This document shows positions 47,567-60,644 of a stretch of DNA of 64,000 bases, in pieces. A program made the translations under genes and the position numbers. The notes beneath the pieces are model-generated. The model was given only the letters and a program-made list of their open reading frames with translations, did not search any database and was not told the DNA's origin. The DNA lies in the NCBI GenBank assembly GCA_014871385.1, contig CM026432.1:9416825-9480824 (forward strand), given 5' to 3'. The stretch is from Ceratodon purpureus (Eukaryota; Streptophyta; Bryopsida; Pseudoditrichales; Ditrichaceae). The stretch's first letter is position 1. Each line of letters begins with the position of its first letter.

Positions 47567-47881
47567 TCAATTGCCATGGGTTGAATTGGTGGTCTTCATG
47601 GCATTTGATGGAGTAAGTGGCAGATAATTTATAAGAAACGAAGGTTGTTTATGCAAAATTTGAACCAACACAATGACTCCAATGATATATAAATTAAAAC
47701 CTAAAATATTAAAACAAAATCCGAGTTGATAAGATGTTGTTGGAAATCTGTCACTTCTTTTCAAAAACGGCAAAATCATACCTACTAAAAAGGGAAGAAA
47801 GAAAAACAAACCTAAAATAAAAGTAAGCCACTGCTCATTAAAAAATATATTTTCTATATCATCAACCACAACATTAGCCAT
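47567..47881 (-). CDS. Hypothetical small membrane protein, 104 residues
   Basis: An ATG-initiated frame with two strongly hydrophobic segments: about 19-38 (LTFILGLFFFLPFLVGMILP) and about 54-76 (GFCFNILGFNLYIIGVIVLV), linked by a short basic loop (FLKRSDR). The N-terminus is acidic and has no obvious cleavable signal. The layout is faintly like the C-terminal membrane part of plant 'L18a-like' proteins, but I would not name it so. It stands alone in AT-rich DNA where chance frames are rich in Phe, Ile and Leu, so it may not be a gene. Confidence 0.3.
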   Translation of the reverse strand: MANVVVDDIENIFFNEQWLTFILGLFFFLPFLVGMILPFLKRSDRFPTTSYQLGFCFNILGFNLYIIGVIVLVQILHKQPSFLINYLPLTPSNAMKTTNSTHGN

Positions 47882-47889
47882 TATTATAG

Positions 47890-50800
47890 TAATTTTGAAA
47901 TTTAAGAATTCAAAGGATCTATTCTACATAATTTTAATAATTTTGAAAATATTGGAAGCCCTTCTATCTACATTTCTGAAATCTTCAATTTTAACTTGGT
48001 GAAAATTATGTCAAAATCATAGTATGAAATGTGTTTTATCATATTTGTTTTAAATACCAAAAATTTAGAAAATAGTACATGTTGTTTTTAAATGTTTGAA
48101 TATTTAATAAAGATACTAAATGAATAATAATTAAATAAACTAGGGCTTTGCGATGCTACGCATGACCGTCGATGATAATATTCTTAGCGGTAGATATATT
48201 ATTAGTATATAATATCAAATTTTAAAAGATGGAAAAACAATTCAAATTCACATATTCTTTTTAATATCAACAAATTTTTAAAATATTTCTCAAAATCATT
48301 TTAAAATTTCCTTTCTAATTAATTCTAAAAATTTAAAATAATTATTTATTTATTTTAAGGTTGAAGTTTTTTGAGGGCTTGTGAACAAGATGCCAGAAGA
48401 GGCAACACATGCAAGCTTGTTCCTTTGGACCCTTTTTTTTTTTTGGTATTGAAGATTTCATCTTTGGCATACATGTATATGTGAAAACTTTGATACAATA
48501 AGGATGATACTCTGATTGTTAAATTGGGTTTTTTTGGCCTAAATTTAGAATTACAACAATTCATTGAAACAACAAAAGAATTTTCATTTATGAGAGTTTC
48601 AAAATTAAGTTCACACAATCAACTGTTATATGTAGTAAAGCAAAACAAGAATGAAAACTATAAAACGAAAAAGAAAACAAACCAATACTACATATTCCAA
48701 ATAATTCAAAAAAAAGATGATGATTAAAGATGATTAGTGTTTTACAAAAAAAATATCTATAGCTTCACTTATAATGAAAAAGCTAGAGATTGTGTATAGA
48801 TAAATTTAGTGTCAATTTTAAGGGCTTTTAGAAACTTTAAGAATTTCTCAAAGTTCAATCTGAAGTACACATTTTGAAGCCTGTAGAATCAAACTTTGAA
48901 TTGATTTGGTTCTATCTTTGTAAATTATCAATGTAGCTTCATAACAAATAAACCATTATATTCTTTGTAGATTACAAAATTTGCTTGTACTATCAAGTTT
49001 TGATTTTCTATATCTTAAATCTAAAACTAATATTTGGTGTTATAAATTTAAAATCTAAAATATATAGAATATTGTAAAAAGTTGTCAAATATCATATTTT
49101 TGTAAATGTATATGATATGATTATTTCTGCACTATATTAATTTTGTAAACATTGAAAACTTGTTGAAATCCAAAATGTCTTTTAAAATGACCTAATTTAC
49201 TTTGTGTTATTTTTCTGAAACATGTCTTTGTATATAGTCATTCATTCAGGAAAAATCTTCAAGTACAATTTAATCAAAAATACCATTAAATATAAATTCA
49301 AATGAATTTAAGCAATATTTGTTATCAATACATTCTTCAAAACTTGAATATTCTCATGATTTTGAACTTAGATCCATGATGGGAGCAAATTCATTCTTAT
49401 TTTTATAAATTCATTTCAGGTTAAATAATCATTGTTTTTAAAACAACCATGTAATGTGAATTCACATAGTTTTTTTTCTTTTCAAATTCAATTTTCATAA
49501 ATCACATTGCTAGTAATTTCAATCAATGTAGATTAAATTAATTTGTATTAATTTCTTCATCTTTTTCGAATTATTGTGATTTTGAAATTTTTTTTTTCTT
49601 TTTCAGCTGCCCATCTTGACTACTTGCTGCCCCTACTCCAATACATTCTACGATTGTCCTAGATTTTAGATAGCATCTTGCCTAGGTTTAGATCTCTGTG
49701 ATATACACCACTCCTACATAGTACCGCTTAACCCCTAAAGTTCAGAGGGTATTTTTCATCAAAACTGCCTCAAAACAGCCCCTCTTCAAAGCAAGGTGGA
49801 TTTTGCAAACTTGGGGTCTTTTTTAGAACATCTAATCGTAAGATCTTGTAGCTAACTTCTATGTCTACATATCCACCAAATCTCACACACTCATTCTTGA
49901 CCAATTGCAAGATCATAACATTCAAAGTAGAAAAACAAGTTTTTTTTCCCTGCAAAAAAAGGGGACAGCAGAGTTTTGAAGGCCCAAAAAACCATTTTTT
50001 TGCATTATGGATTTTGGTGGTTTTGATGCACGCCAAAGAAGACTGAGTTAGCTAATTGTTCTAAGAAAATTATATTCAAAAAAGTTGTGGAAAGTTGCCA
50101 AAAAAATCATTTTCATCTATGGGGTATACTGAAATTCACAAACAAAGGCCGTTTTTGGACAATAAAAATAACATATGAAAAAATTTTGGATTGAAAATCC
50201 GAACGGTGAGAACATGCTCTACTGCCTTCTCTATACATAGAAATTTTTATTTTTAAAAAATATCAAAATCTCAATTTTTGGTGGAATTTCAAAGTTTAGT
50301 CTTTGGGCAGTTTTGGGCAGTTTTGGGCAAAATTTGCTGCATTCACAGTGGCTTAGAACAATTCAGTAGCTGCCCAACGAGCAGCATTTGACACTTAAAC
50401 CTTCATAACTTTTGATCCCGATGTCGGAATTGAAAAAATAAGAATACCCACACGAAGATCTCCAAACGGCCCACCTTCAATAAAAATTTCAAAAAATCCT
50501 GATATAAATTGCATTCATAGGTACCTGCCCAAATTCCAAAAAAGCCCAAATGTGGCATATTGTCCTTTAGGGGTTAATTTTCCTATACTTTCCTAGTGTG
50601 TAAACCTTTCTTTGATTTTACAATCCTCAACGGAATATATCACTTCAATAAACTTTATTATATTCTAGATAAATGTATAATTTTTATACAACAAGATTTT
50701 GATAAAAGACAGAAATTTATGCATAAATAATTTTATTTGTTTTTATCCCATATAAATTTATGATAATTTATGCACCTCATTTAAAAAAATTCAAGTAATT

Positions 50801-51220
50801 TTTTATTTTTATTTTTTAAATATTAGTAACTATCTTAATTTTGAATTCATCATCAAGGTAGATTGTTTGAAATGTTAATGTCTAATGTATACATATGAAT
50901 TAAAAAAAATTAGCAAGAGTCTAATTTTTTTTGTTTATTGGCCTTTGGAAATCATTGGCATCTATGGTAACAATGAGTAATTATTTAAATAAGCTATTAT
51001 AAATCTATATAAAAATAATAACATGCCGACATACCAAAGCTTTGTTTTTGCATCAACAAAAATTTAGAACCGTATGTTATTCAATTTATTTAAACAATTA
51101 GTTTTTTGAATAAATTTATGCTTTTTATTTTAAAGTCTATAAACAAATATAAATGTAAGTTAAAATATATATTTGGCAAAAATCGCATATACATAAATAT
51201 GCAACATCTTCATATAGTAT

Positions 51221-51253
<33 letters not shown>

Positions 51254-51650
51254 ATTGATTATATATACATATATATTTTCGAATTTACATTAAAAAATAT
51301 GAAGTATAGAATATTCTAAATAATTTGAAAATAAACATTCATGCATTACCAACATGCACTATGTAAAAGTATAGATAAACATATAAATTTTAGATAGTTG
51401 AATCATCTTGGCTTTGACAAAGAAAATGAAGAAGAGTAGAAGAAAATGATAATTTCAATGATAGTTTCAAGAGACACATAGATTTTTTATTTTTTTTAAA
51501 ATTTATAAAGTACATATACAATAGTTTTTTAAAAGTAAAAAATGTTGCATTGATAGGACATGTAAATATTTCCATGAAAGATTTTTTATTGAATTGTTTT
51601 TATAAGTGACAAACTCTATCCGTTTCTCTATAAGTCACAAGCCAATTCTA
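47890..51650. other. AT-rich intergenic DNA
   Basis: Nearly 4 kb of AT-rich DNA without a credible gene. It holds a 30-base T run at 51222-51251. At 48137-48162 there is a motif (CTAGGGCTTTGCGATGCTAC in its core) that is an inverted near-copy of 39795-39823. Confidence 0.5.
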
Positions 51651-51659
51651 TAAGCCTTA

Positions 51660-52100
51660 GAGCTATTTTGAGGGTCAAGGAAAGGGCTTCCCGTTTCCTA
51701 GACTCGATTGGCGATGTGGGCTTCTGATTCACCATGCTCTCTTCTGATTCAACTCTTACAAAAAAACCTCACTTGCCCTCTATAAGATGGATTCACCAAC
51801 TTTGTTTGCAATTTCTTGTTGTCGTCCAGGTCGGTAGCAAGCTCTCGTTCGCCACAGGAATTGCGCCGCCTAGTGGCTTCATAATCGCAGCCATGGCTGC
51901 CCTATAAGCCCTCCGCGGGCAACACCACTCCCTTGACTTTTCCGGGCGGACATGTAGCCAACAAGGCTTGGATGTTGTCGGCAACCTGGAAGAGGTCACG
52001 ATCAGTAGGCTTGAGAAGCCATGATCAACAATTTAGAGTGCGGCCGTAGGCTGACGTGTGAGCACACTCTGGCCAATGCTGCCAAAGTAGCGAAGGAGAC
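51660..52100. other. GC-richer island, possible gene fragment
   Basis: A 440-bp pocket of clearly higher GC in AT-rich surroundings. On the minus strand, 52026-51902 reads protein-like: GLLKPTDRDLFQVADNIQAL, then LATCPPGKVKGVVLPAEGL before a stop; other frames are open for short distances after it. I do not recognise the family. It may be a degraded exon or processed copy of a nuclear gene. Confidence 0.3.
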
Positions 52101-52109
52101 ATTGTATGG

Positions 52110-53640
52110 AAAATGATGGTCCAAGAATAAACAATGGCCTTGTACACTTAATATTTTATGCATTGTTGGAGTCTAGAGAATAGTGCCAAAGTAAGAGGCA
52201 TTTACCACCTTGAAGGTTTGTGGCGGGAGAACGTGTGTTTGTCCATGTCATACTAGTTGGCGTGGACTTAAAATAGTTATGAATAGCGGTTGCAGTGACG
52301 TTGTTACGTAAAATTCTGAAACCATATGTGAATCTTGATTTATGTCTCTTCTTATCTTTTTATATTACTTAAAAGGTTTTATTATGTGTTGTTCGAAATT
52401 CTTCAATTATTCTCTATGTATCTTTTCACACATTTTCAATTTGAATGTTTATGTATACTTTCACATAGTGCATGTTATCAATGCATAAATGTTTCTTTTA
52501 AAAAAATCTATAAATTCATTTAAATCAAAAAAATATTTCACAATTCATATCTCAATATTATTTTTTTACATTTAATGTCTAAAAAAAAATTTGAAGTTAA
52601 AAACAATAGTTATTGCAAAAAAAATTCTGCACATTACATGAGAATGTTATATAACCTATATTTATTTCACAAAATGTACATTTGAACTTACATTCATGTT
52701 TTTTTTTGTTTTTTTTTGTTTTTTTTTTAAAACAAATTTTAATTTATAATTTCATAATAATTTATTTTAATTTTAAATGTAAAAAAGCATCATATCTTAT
52801 CTTTAAGTAGATGAAAACTGAGTTTAATTGTCATTGATAATAAAATGTACATTATTTGAAAGCTATAACTACTTCGTCATTGCAAGAATGATTTGCAGTG
52901 GTCCATAGGCCACAATTTATTTTAGTTGTGATAAAAAATTCTAAATTCAAAGATTTAAGGCTTACACCAAATTATAATATAGATTTATACATATAGCAGT
53001 TTTCAAACCGAGATGTACTCGAAGGTTGCATAATTCATAACTTTCTTTAAAAATCCACAAACTACCAAAATCTACTATTTAATAAGCTTAAAGTAAATTT
53101 TCATCTATATTAAAGAAGTTAAAAATACTTAAAATAGGGATAATCAATTAAAGCCATTAGAATGAGATATTCTTCATTCAAACATGAAAAAATATAGCAT
53201 ACATTCCTCGTTCTAGAAAATACAAAAAATGGAGTTTCAACCTTTCAAATAGTGGAGCTCAGAAGATAGCTTTGCGACAACATGATGAGAAAGAATGACC
53301 TTTTACTACATTCTAGGATAGTATCCTTTTACTTTATTCATGTTAAACCGATTTCACTTTGACCATCTTCATTCATTTTACTTTCCCCATGTTTTCTTGA
53401 TTTTACTTTAGTCATTTACCTTTATTTTACTTTATCAAATTTATAAAAGAAATTACATACACATGCATAAATTTACCCACTTCAATACACACTCTTCATA
53501 TATCCTTATATTGTATCAAATTATGGTCCAAAATTTTGGACATTAAGTATAACTCTTTTTTGATTCTAAGTTTGAGAGCCTATCAACAAAATTGTCCGAA
53601 TTGGGAAACCACTTTCTTGCACAAATCTTGTTTTGTGGTT
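52110..53640. other. AT-rich intergenic DNA upstream of the orphan gene
   Basis: No gene seen. The last few hundred bases must include any promoter for the plus-strand gene that follows. Several A/T homopolymer runs occur, for example at about 52708-52730. Confidence 0.5.
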
Positions 53641-53656
53641 GGTCTCTTTCACATCA

Positions 53657-54046
53657 ATGGCAAAATTGAAAATACAAAATAACACAAAATACAAGATTCG
53701 TGTGGTAGAGATAAGAGAAGATTCACAATTTTGTCGAGAATCACGAATTGATGAGAATTCTTCTTATTACTGGAAAGTTCCTAGGCATAAGTACATAAAC
53801 TTTGTACATGATTCATGTTTCAGTGAATGTATTTTAGAAGTGATACAAACAGAAACAATGTTGCCATCGGTGACTTTTGATTGCCTTGGAAAGTTTTCAA
53901 GCATCGAAATCTTTGAGGAGATTGGAGGAAAAATAAGTTGGAAAGGTGTTGCCATATACCAACCTAAACTATATGTTATCTCATCAAATTCAACAGGACG
54001 TGGTGTGAAACTAGGCTATTTTGTTAAAGCAAATTCATGTTCATGA
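53657..54046 (+). CDS. Small orphan protein, 129 residues, single exon
   Basis: I do not recognise this protein. The ATG at 53657 (MAKLKIQNNT) is the first in the frame; codons upstream lack an ATG. The sequence is well mixed and not composition-driven, with alternating hydrophobic residues suggesting a mostly beta fold: KLKIQNNTKYKIRVVEIRED, then INFVHDSCFSECILEVIQTE, SVTFDCLGKFSSIEIFEE and KISWKGVAIYQPKLYVISS. It has six Cys, no signal peptide and no membrane segment. Its quality contrasts with the AT-rich DNA around it, which has no other credible frame for 2 kb either side. It might be one of the small lineage-specific beta-sandwich proteins of non-seed plants, but that is a guess. Confidence 0.55.
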   Translation: MAKLKIQNNTKYKIRVVEIREDSQFCRESRIDENSSYYWKVPRHKYINFVHDSCFSECILEVIQTETMLPSVTFDCLGKFSSIEIFEEIGGKISWKGVAIYQPKLYVISSNSTGRGVKLGYFVKANSCS

Positions 54047-54049
54047 AAT

Positions 54050-56580
54050 GGAATTATAGTATATTGACTTTTTGAAAGTGATTTTGTAAAATGCCAATGA
54101 AATTGATTCAATGGATTATTTGGCTTTGGAATTCATTCATGGCTCTATTTACTTGATTGTTACTCACAGAGAGATCAGATGTGCTAGATGATTTTTTTAG
54201 TGAAAGTTGAAAATAAGGCATTATCTGTGAGAGATGGGTTGTTTAATTTGCAAAGATGGTTGGACTCTTTTGTTTCGGACTAATTTTTTTTTTTAAAATA
54301 AAATTAAAAATGGATGGATATTGAAAGGATGAATGAAAAACATCTGATACTTGGTTTACATGGAAGTGCACTATTTGGCTAGTTTTTTTCTTTCTAAATA
54401 CATCATCTTATTATTCATCTATGGTCTTTATTGCTACCTTTTAATATATAAACCCTAATCATTTCCAATTCAATCAAATTACAAGTGTGCACATACTCCC
54501 TTTTTTCTCTCCTGTAAAGCTATTCAAAAGCTAACTTTATTTCAAAATGTAAATAAAAACCAAAACGATAAAATGTCATATGCAAGATCCTTCTACCTTG
54601 AACATGCTTTCTACTTAAGCTATCAAACTCAAATATCACATCCAACAAATCTCAATAAATGTAATTTATTTTAACCATTTTATAATATGCCTATTTATAT
54701 ACAACAAATGCAATAACCAATATTGCCATGGACATTTTGAAGCTTTATATGAACTTCACTTACCTTCATAGCCAATTTACACCATTCCCAAATGACATTC
54801 ACAATGTCAAAGCTATTCACATGTGGTGTGATCATAGGCCTATACTCTAAAAAACATTTCTACCCAAAAAATAAAAACAACTCAAACATGAAATTCAACC
54901 TAATCTTTAAGTAAAAAGTGTAAAAACAAACTAAGGTTTACACTACTGACCAAAAACTCATTCCATACAACTCTAAAATTTGTAATTGACTCCATCTATA
55001 ATTGACTAGTTGATGCAGTTAGTCACAAATTTTAGAGCTGTATGGGACATGTTTTTGGCCCATAATATAAACCACCTTTATTTACTGCTAGAATATATTG
55101 GTTTTTTGTATTTAAAAAAAATATATATATATATATATTCTTTTAAACCTTGGATACAAGATAAAGGAGCACACTGTTCTATATCCACCGATTCCCTTAG
55201 AGAACCTTTTTGTATAATGTAAAATGCTATTCATATTTTTCATATAAAACCCTAAAATCAATAATTTAAGGTTCTACAATTCTTTTTTGATTTTTTTTTG
55301 GATTTTTTTTGGCCAAATTCAAATTCTATAATCCAAATTTAGTGAGGAGAACCCTTTTCGCAAGATGTTGGACCAATGTCCTGTAAGTTGGAAGGTTCTG
55401 CTAGGGCCCACTCAAGGTTCTCTGGAGTTCGATGGATGTTGTTTGAGGTAGAGGCTCTGAAAACCACACAGGTCCAGAAATTGCACACGTCCAGAAACCA
55501 CACAGTAGGGGCAATCACATGAAAGCTAGATTCTAGCTTTCAACTCCAAAACGTAATATACACATGAGTTAGATTTTAGGGTGAATGGTTTTGGAAAGCC
55601 CCAACGATTTTTCATTCAAAATTTCATTACTAATTCAAAAAGAATTCAAAAATTATAATTCCATCATCAGTGGCCTCCCACAAACTTTGCCGAGCCTCTA
55701 AAAATATACCCTTCACCACTCCACAATATACTTGCCAAATCTGAAATTCGTGCGGTTTTCAGTACCATTACCTTAGTGTACCCCAAAGACAAGCAACCAA
55801 CAACAAAAACCCAAATCATTGTCCTTCCAGGCCCACATGAAAGACGTCACTCGCCCACGCAGATTCCCGTACTTTCTAAAGACCTCTAATCTATGAATCC
55901 TCAATTCTCCTTCTTCCCCACTCGAAGATCTCACATCGAAATCTACAAATCCGTAAGGTCCGTCCTCTCTCCAACTTATCCAACTTCCAAAGAGAAAAGC
56001 CAACGCTCGTGAACCGCATGCGACGACGGCATCACTCTCATTCCACCCCAAAACCTTACAACTTCTAATCTCATCGTACACACACGTCCAACGCAGACAC
56101 TAATTTACACCAGATAATCAAATCATTAACCCCCCACATCACGAGTACCGTATCCCTTCACAAAACATTCAAGTTTCTTGTCGAAATCCGAAGCAATCAT
56201 GTCTGTAATCCACAATACCTGCCTGTGTATCATACTAGTATCAGATAGATCTCGCCTGAATATCACCTAGGTATCACGATGTGGTGAGCTCCTCGTGTGC
56301 AGCGTGATCAGTCTTCGGAGGAACTGGAGTAGTCGAGAGAGTCATTTCTAAGGCGGAAGTTTTGGAATAGAAACATGTAAAGATGAGTGCTGGGAAGAGT
56401 TTATTAATTTGTATGATTGCGTTTTTTGTGTGTATGATACAGTAAAGATGTTAGTTTGTTAGATGATGAGTTAGCCTGCAGTCGGTGTTTATATGGATTG
56501 TCTAGAAGTGATGATGGTCATGTGTTCGGGGTGGAGTTCGACGTTTTGTAGTTTTTGAGCTGATTTGGTGGCGTTGGTGA
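54050..56580. other. AT-rich DNA, then the upstream region of glycosyltransferase C
   Basis: AT-rich to about 55.3 kb, including a TA run near 55119-55138. A GC-richer stretch from about 55.7 kb holds a minus-strand frame (55773-56081) without an ATG start or known family. The last 300 bp, with TTTATATGG at about 56490, are a plausible promoter for the gene at 56585. Confidence 0.4.
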
Positions 56581-56584
56581 GGAG

Positions 56585-58307
56585 ATGAAGATCGAGCGTG
56601 AGGAGGTGGATGGTTTGCACGCGGTGATTGTCCCGTTGGCTGCGCAGGGGCACATCACGCCGTGCTTGCAGCTCGCGAAGAAACTGGTTGCACATGGGTT
56701 CCGGATCACGTTTGTAAACACTGTACAGAACCATGAGCGGTTGATGAGAGCGCGGTCGAAGAATTCGGAGGTGGAGTAAGTTTGTTATGGTGCTGGAGCT
56801 TTGAGAGGGAGAGTTTCTGAGCTCATGGTTGAGATGGGTCATGTGCTGTGGATGTCATTGCAGTGTGTTGTTTGTTGTGAAGTGAGTGACGAATTATAAC
56901 CCTAGTGTTTGATATAACATGTGCAGTAATGACATCGAGTTCGTGTCGATCTCCGATGGGTTGCCGGACGATCACCCCCGACTTCGCGATGTGACTGCGT
57001 TCTGCGGGGCATTGTTAGAGATGGGACCTATGTTTGATGAGCTCTTTCGGAATTTGCTGCAGAAGGGTCCGATCACGTGTGTAATCCGTGATATGAGGTT
57101 TTCGGCAGCTCACGACGCAGCTAAGAAATTGGGCATTCCTGTGGTAGGATTTGTGACGCCCTCTGCCATTGCTGGGCAATGTTTCTTCCACCTGCTGACG
57201 TTCGTATCGGCGGGGCTTCTTCCGCTGCCACCTCCTCCAGCTCACGCTTCCACTCCGTCGCTCGATCCTGTGAACTTGTCGCTTGGACCGCCACGGAGTG
57301 ACGAGGAGGCTGCTGCTCGGCGAGCTCCACTCACATGTCTTCCCGGTGGATCACCAACTATGAAAGTTGGGGACTTGCCAACAAACATGCTCTCACACGA
57401 CCTTGATAGCTTCTGGTATCGCTTGTATCAAATCCAAAATCCTCTTCTGACCGACTGCGACTGCCTTATCTACAACACGTTTCACGCGTTGGAGAGTGAC
57501 GTCCTCGACTCTATGAGTGACATGAATTCCAACATCTTCGCCCTGGGGCCTCTCATTTTGAAGCTAACAACAGCTCTGGATGGAGTCGAAGAGGTGGCCA
57601 TAGCCGGAGCTGGAAGTGCCCTCTTGGATGAGGACCACCTCTGCTTGTCCTGGCTCGACGCCCAAAGCCCCAACTCGGTTCTCTACGTCTCCTTCGGGAG
57701 CATCGCAACCATGTCCGTGGAGCAGATGCAAGAGTTCGCCTGCGGCCTGGAGATGAGCGGGCACGCATTCATATGGGTGGTGAGGTCAGACCTCATCGAG
57801 GACATGTGCGAGAACAAGGAGTTCGAGAGAATCTTCTCCGAGTTCGTGGTGCGGACAAAAGACCGCGCTCTGCTGGTGCCCTGGGCGCCGCAAACAGCAG
57901 TGCTGTCGCATCCCTCGGTGGCGGCTTTCCTCACCCACTGCGGCTGGAACTCCATCATCGAGAGCGTCGCAAGTGGAGTTCCGATGCTGGGATGGCCGCG
58001 ATTCGCCGACCAGAGCACAAACTGCCACTACGTTGCGCACGTCTGGAACATCGGCCTTGACTTCCTGAGTGAGGTTAGGGGCGAAAGTGCAGTCGTGACG
58101 AAGGAGGAAGTCGCGCTCAAGGTGAGGCAGATCATGGCACCAGACGGGACGGACACGAAGGTTGATAACATCCGGTCGAACTCGCGGAACTTCCAGATGG
58201 AAGCAAGGAAGGCAGTTGCAAAAGGAGGATCCTCTCAAACAGCCCTGACGGAGTTCGTGGAGCTGGTCCAGAAGAAGGCGAAACAGAGTCCGTTGCAGGA
58301 TTCTTAG
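56585..58307 (+). CDS. Family-1 UDP-glycosyltransferase C (two exons)
   Basis: Third member of the GT1 trio, on the opposite strand to A and B. Exons are 56585-56775 and 56927-58307, with a 151-bp GTAAGT...GCAG intron in phase 2; about 523 residues. The start ATG encodes MKIEREEVDG and matches the start of copy B. Likely catalytic residues are His23 (AAQGHITP) and Asp119 (CVIRD). The PSPG box, about residues 383-426, is complete: [22 protein letters not shown], ending ADQ. It shares the NDIEFVS and DDHPRLRD blocks and most of the second exon with copy A, 50 kb away, so these two diverged later than B. No disabling change seen. Acceptor unknown. Confidence 0.92.
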
Positions 58308-58319
58308 AATTTGGTGCAT

Positions 58320-60640
58320 CTTTTTCCTTCATTCTTGGTGATTCTGATCATTCAAATCATTTGGGTGCATGTGTCAGCTGGAAGATGGCGTATGTCTGGT
58401 TCTTATTTGGGAAAAGGAATTATATCGAACTCCCCCATTCTCGAGCCAACTTATTTTGGGTCTATCAGCAGCGCATCAACCGTCCCATGTTGTGGAATCC
58501 TCAGGGGCGAGAACCTTGGTTTCGGAAACCGAGAATCCGCAGGCTGCAAGCCTGGAACTCAAAGGTCTCCTACATGATGGCTTTCCAGTAGTCATCGAAG
58601 TTGGAATCTTCGACACATGCGCCATCTGATTCCAGAATTGGTGCCTTGAAAGCAAAACTGCCTTCAATCTGCATTTAACTTCAGTACATATCGATTGCAT
58701 AAGCAGCGCATGTGGTTATGGCACCTTTAGTTTGCACATCTACGAGAAGCGAGTAATAAGCTTGGGTTATTAGGTTATGATTTGTAACTACCAGGACTTG
58801 TGTGGAGCCAGAGCGAGAAGCAGCAAGCTGATTCCAAGAGTAGGGTGAAGGATTAACGAGCCATCCAGTTTTGTTCTCTTGGGAGACTCCAATACACTCA
58901 CCATGGATCAATCAGGTATTGTACTAGAGCTTGTGTTTTATAAATCCTCCATCGTTGTAAAGTATGGTAGTGAAGGACATCTATGGTAGTGAAGGACATC
59001 TATGGTAGTGAAGGACATCTTCACAACAACATAGTGTCTTCTAAAAGGAACGGTATATCAAAGTCTGAAAGTATTGATGATCATGTAAGGCATCTTGTCA
59101 TTCTCTGTCGAAGAATGACACAACGAACACTTTACTTGTTCTGTTTAGAACAAGGCTAATCATACTCTACTGGTCCATATGGACAACGGTCGAAGTGTCT
59201 CTCATTTCCTTTGACCACCATAACCGTCATTCATAGGACACAAGGACTCAACCTTAAACTTCTTCCTGTGTCTCTCTGTATCTCGTAGGTCTTTGTGTTA
59301 TCTACCCTTATCTCTTGTGATCTGTGTCATTCGTATCTTCTTCAAGGCTGTCGTCACTTGAGTTTGACGGTGTTCAGGAATGATGGCACATTGGTCACTT
59401 CCATCACGCCAGGGGCTCCTTGCTACCTCAGTAGCATTCTCACAAGCTTTGGCGGTGGCGTTGCGGTCCACAAATATTCCTCCCATTCCCTTCTTTGCTT
59501 CCTGGACCATCGTCTCCATTGCTCGTATTCCAACTCTCATCTTGCTCTACACCATGTGAACCTTCTTCAGTTTGGGTCTCACATTCTTTATGTTGCAGTA
59601 ATGGAGACTGCCATTCTCCCCTTTCAAAATACAGTGAGAAGCCGAATGATACCGTAGTCTCTCTTCTTGGCGAACATTTGTTCAAACTTTATTGCTGGCA
59701 ACATAGACATTTTTGAAGTGGAGTGCGTAAAAACCAAGGAATGCCAACTTCCAAGTGTAGGACAAAGGAGCTTCAAATGTTTGAATTGTGGATATTCGCA
59801 CCCACTTGCAGATACATTGCCCTTGGGAAAGAAGTTCTACATGTAGAAATGCTGAAAAATGTTATATTGTACCTTATGCAATGAAATATCTGGTGACAAT
59901 TGGTTTTTAAAGAAATTAAGCTTCATCGTTTGTGTTATCTGATTTTCAAGATCTCTAATTGAATGCTTCGGATTGTAGATCCCGATGTCTAATGCATTCC
60001 TATATGTTTCCAAAAACTGAAATCCAGAAGCGATATTGAGTTAATTTGACATGTACCATCACCACAGTAGCCATTTAGAGTACTTCCTGGAATATCTTTT
60101 GACAGTTTACATCCAATGAGTCGACACAATTTACAAATTCCCTATATTTCACTGATATTTTCTTGATCTGATAGAATTGAAATGTAAAGCGTACTGTATT
60201 ATTTAACTTACTCTTCTTTGAACACGTTATCCTTGCACCCTGAAGAGATGCTCATCTCAAGATACTTGAGTGAGACTGGACATGGCTTTGTGAAAGAGCT
60301 TAATCTGCACGTCCTTATTTCAACTTGAGTGTGCCGTATCTAGAGATAACTGAATGCAAAACAGAGTTACTAGATAGCATCGGAAATCAGCAGTCCTTTA
60401 TCTTCAGAACACTGTCTTGAGACCTAGATTGTGAAGACTCACATTGCAACAGCTCATAATGAAAAGAAGACCTGAAACGTTATAGCAAATAACTCCGACT
60501 GACATTAATTAAACCTCACTAATAACCTAGTTAAGCAAGCAGAAATGTTGTGCACACCCACCTTCACACTTAGTTAAATACTCTTTTCCTCAAAATTTCA
60601 CATCTACTTTAAGTACTCAGCTCTGCAGCTGGAATTGGTG
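58320..60640. other. Intergenic DNA between glycosyltransferase C and the terpene synthase locus
   Basis: Moderate-GC DNA without a gene I can support. Frames at 59295-59685 on both strands lack family motifs. A zinc-knuckle-like CLNCG peptide near 59770 is incomplete. It could include scraps of a retroelement. Confidence 0.4.
58963..59019 (+). repeat. 19-bp tandem repeat, three copies
   Basis: TATGGTAGTGAAGGACATC is repeated three times without a mismatch. Confidence 0.92.
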
Positions 60641-60644
60641 TTCA

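Noticed and set aside
55773-56081. 102-codon minus-strand frame
   Set aside because: No ATG start and no recognisable family; probably chance in a GC-richer stretch.
59295-59830. Retroelement gag with zinc knuckle
   Set aside because: CLNCG is followed by changed spacing and a missing Cys, and the neighbouring frames show no capsid or polymerase motif.
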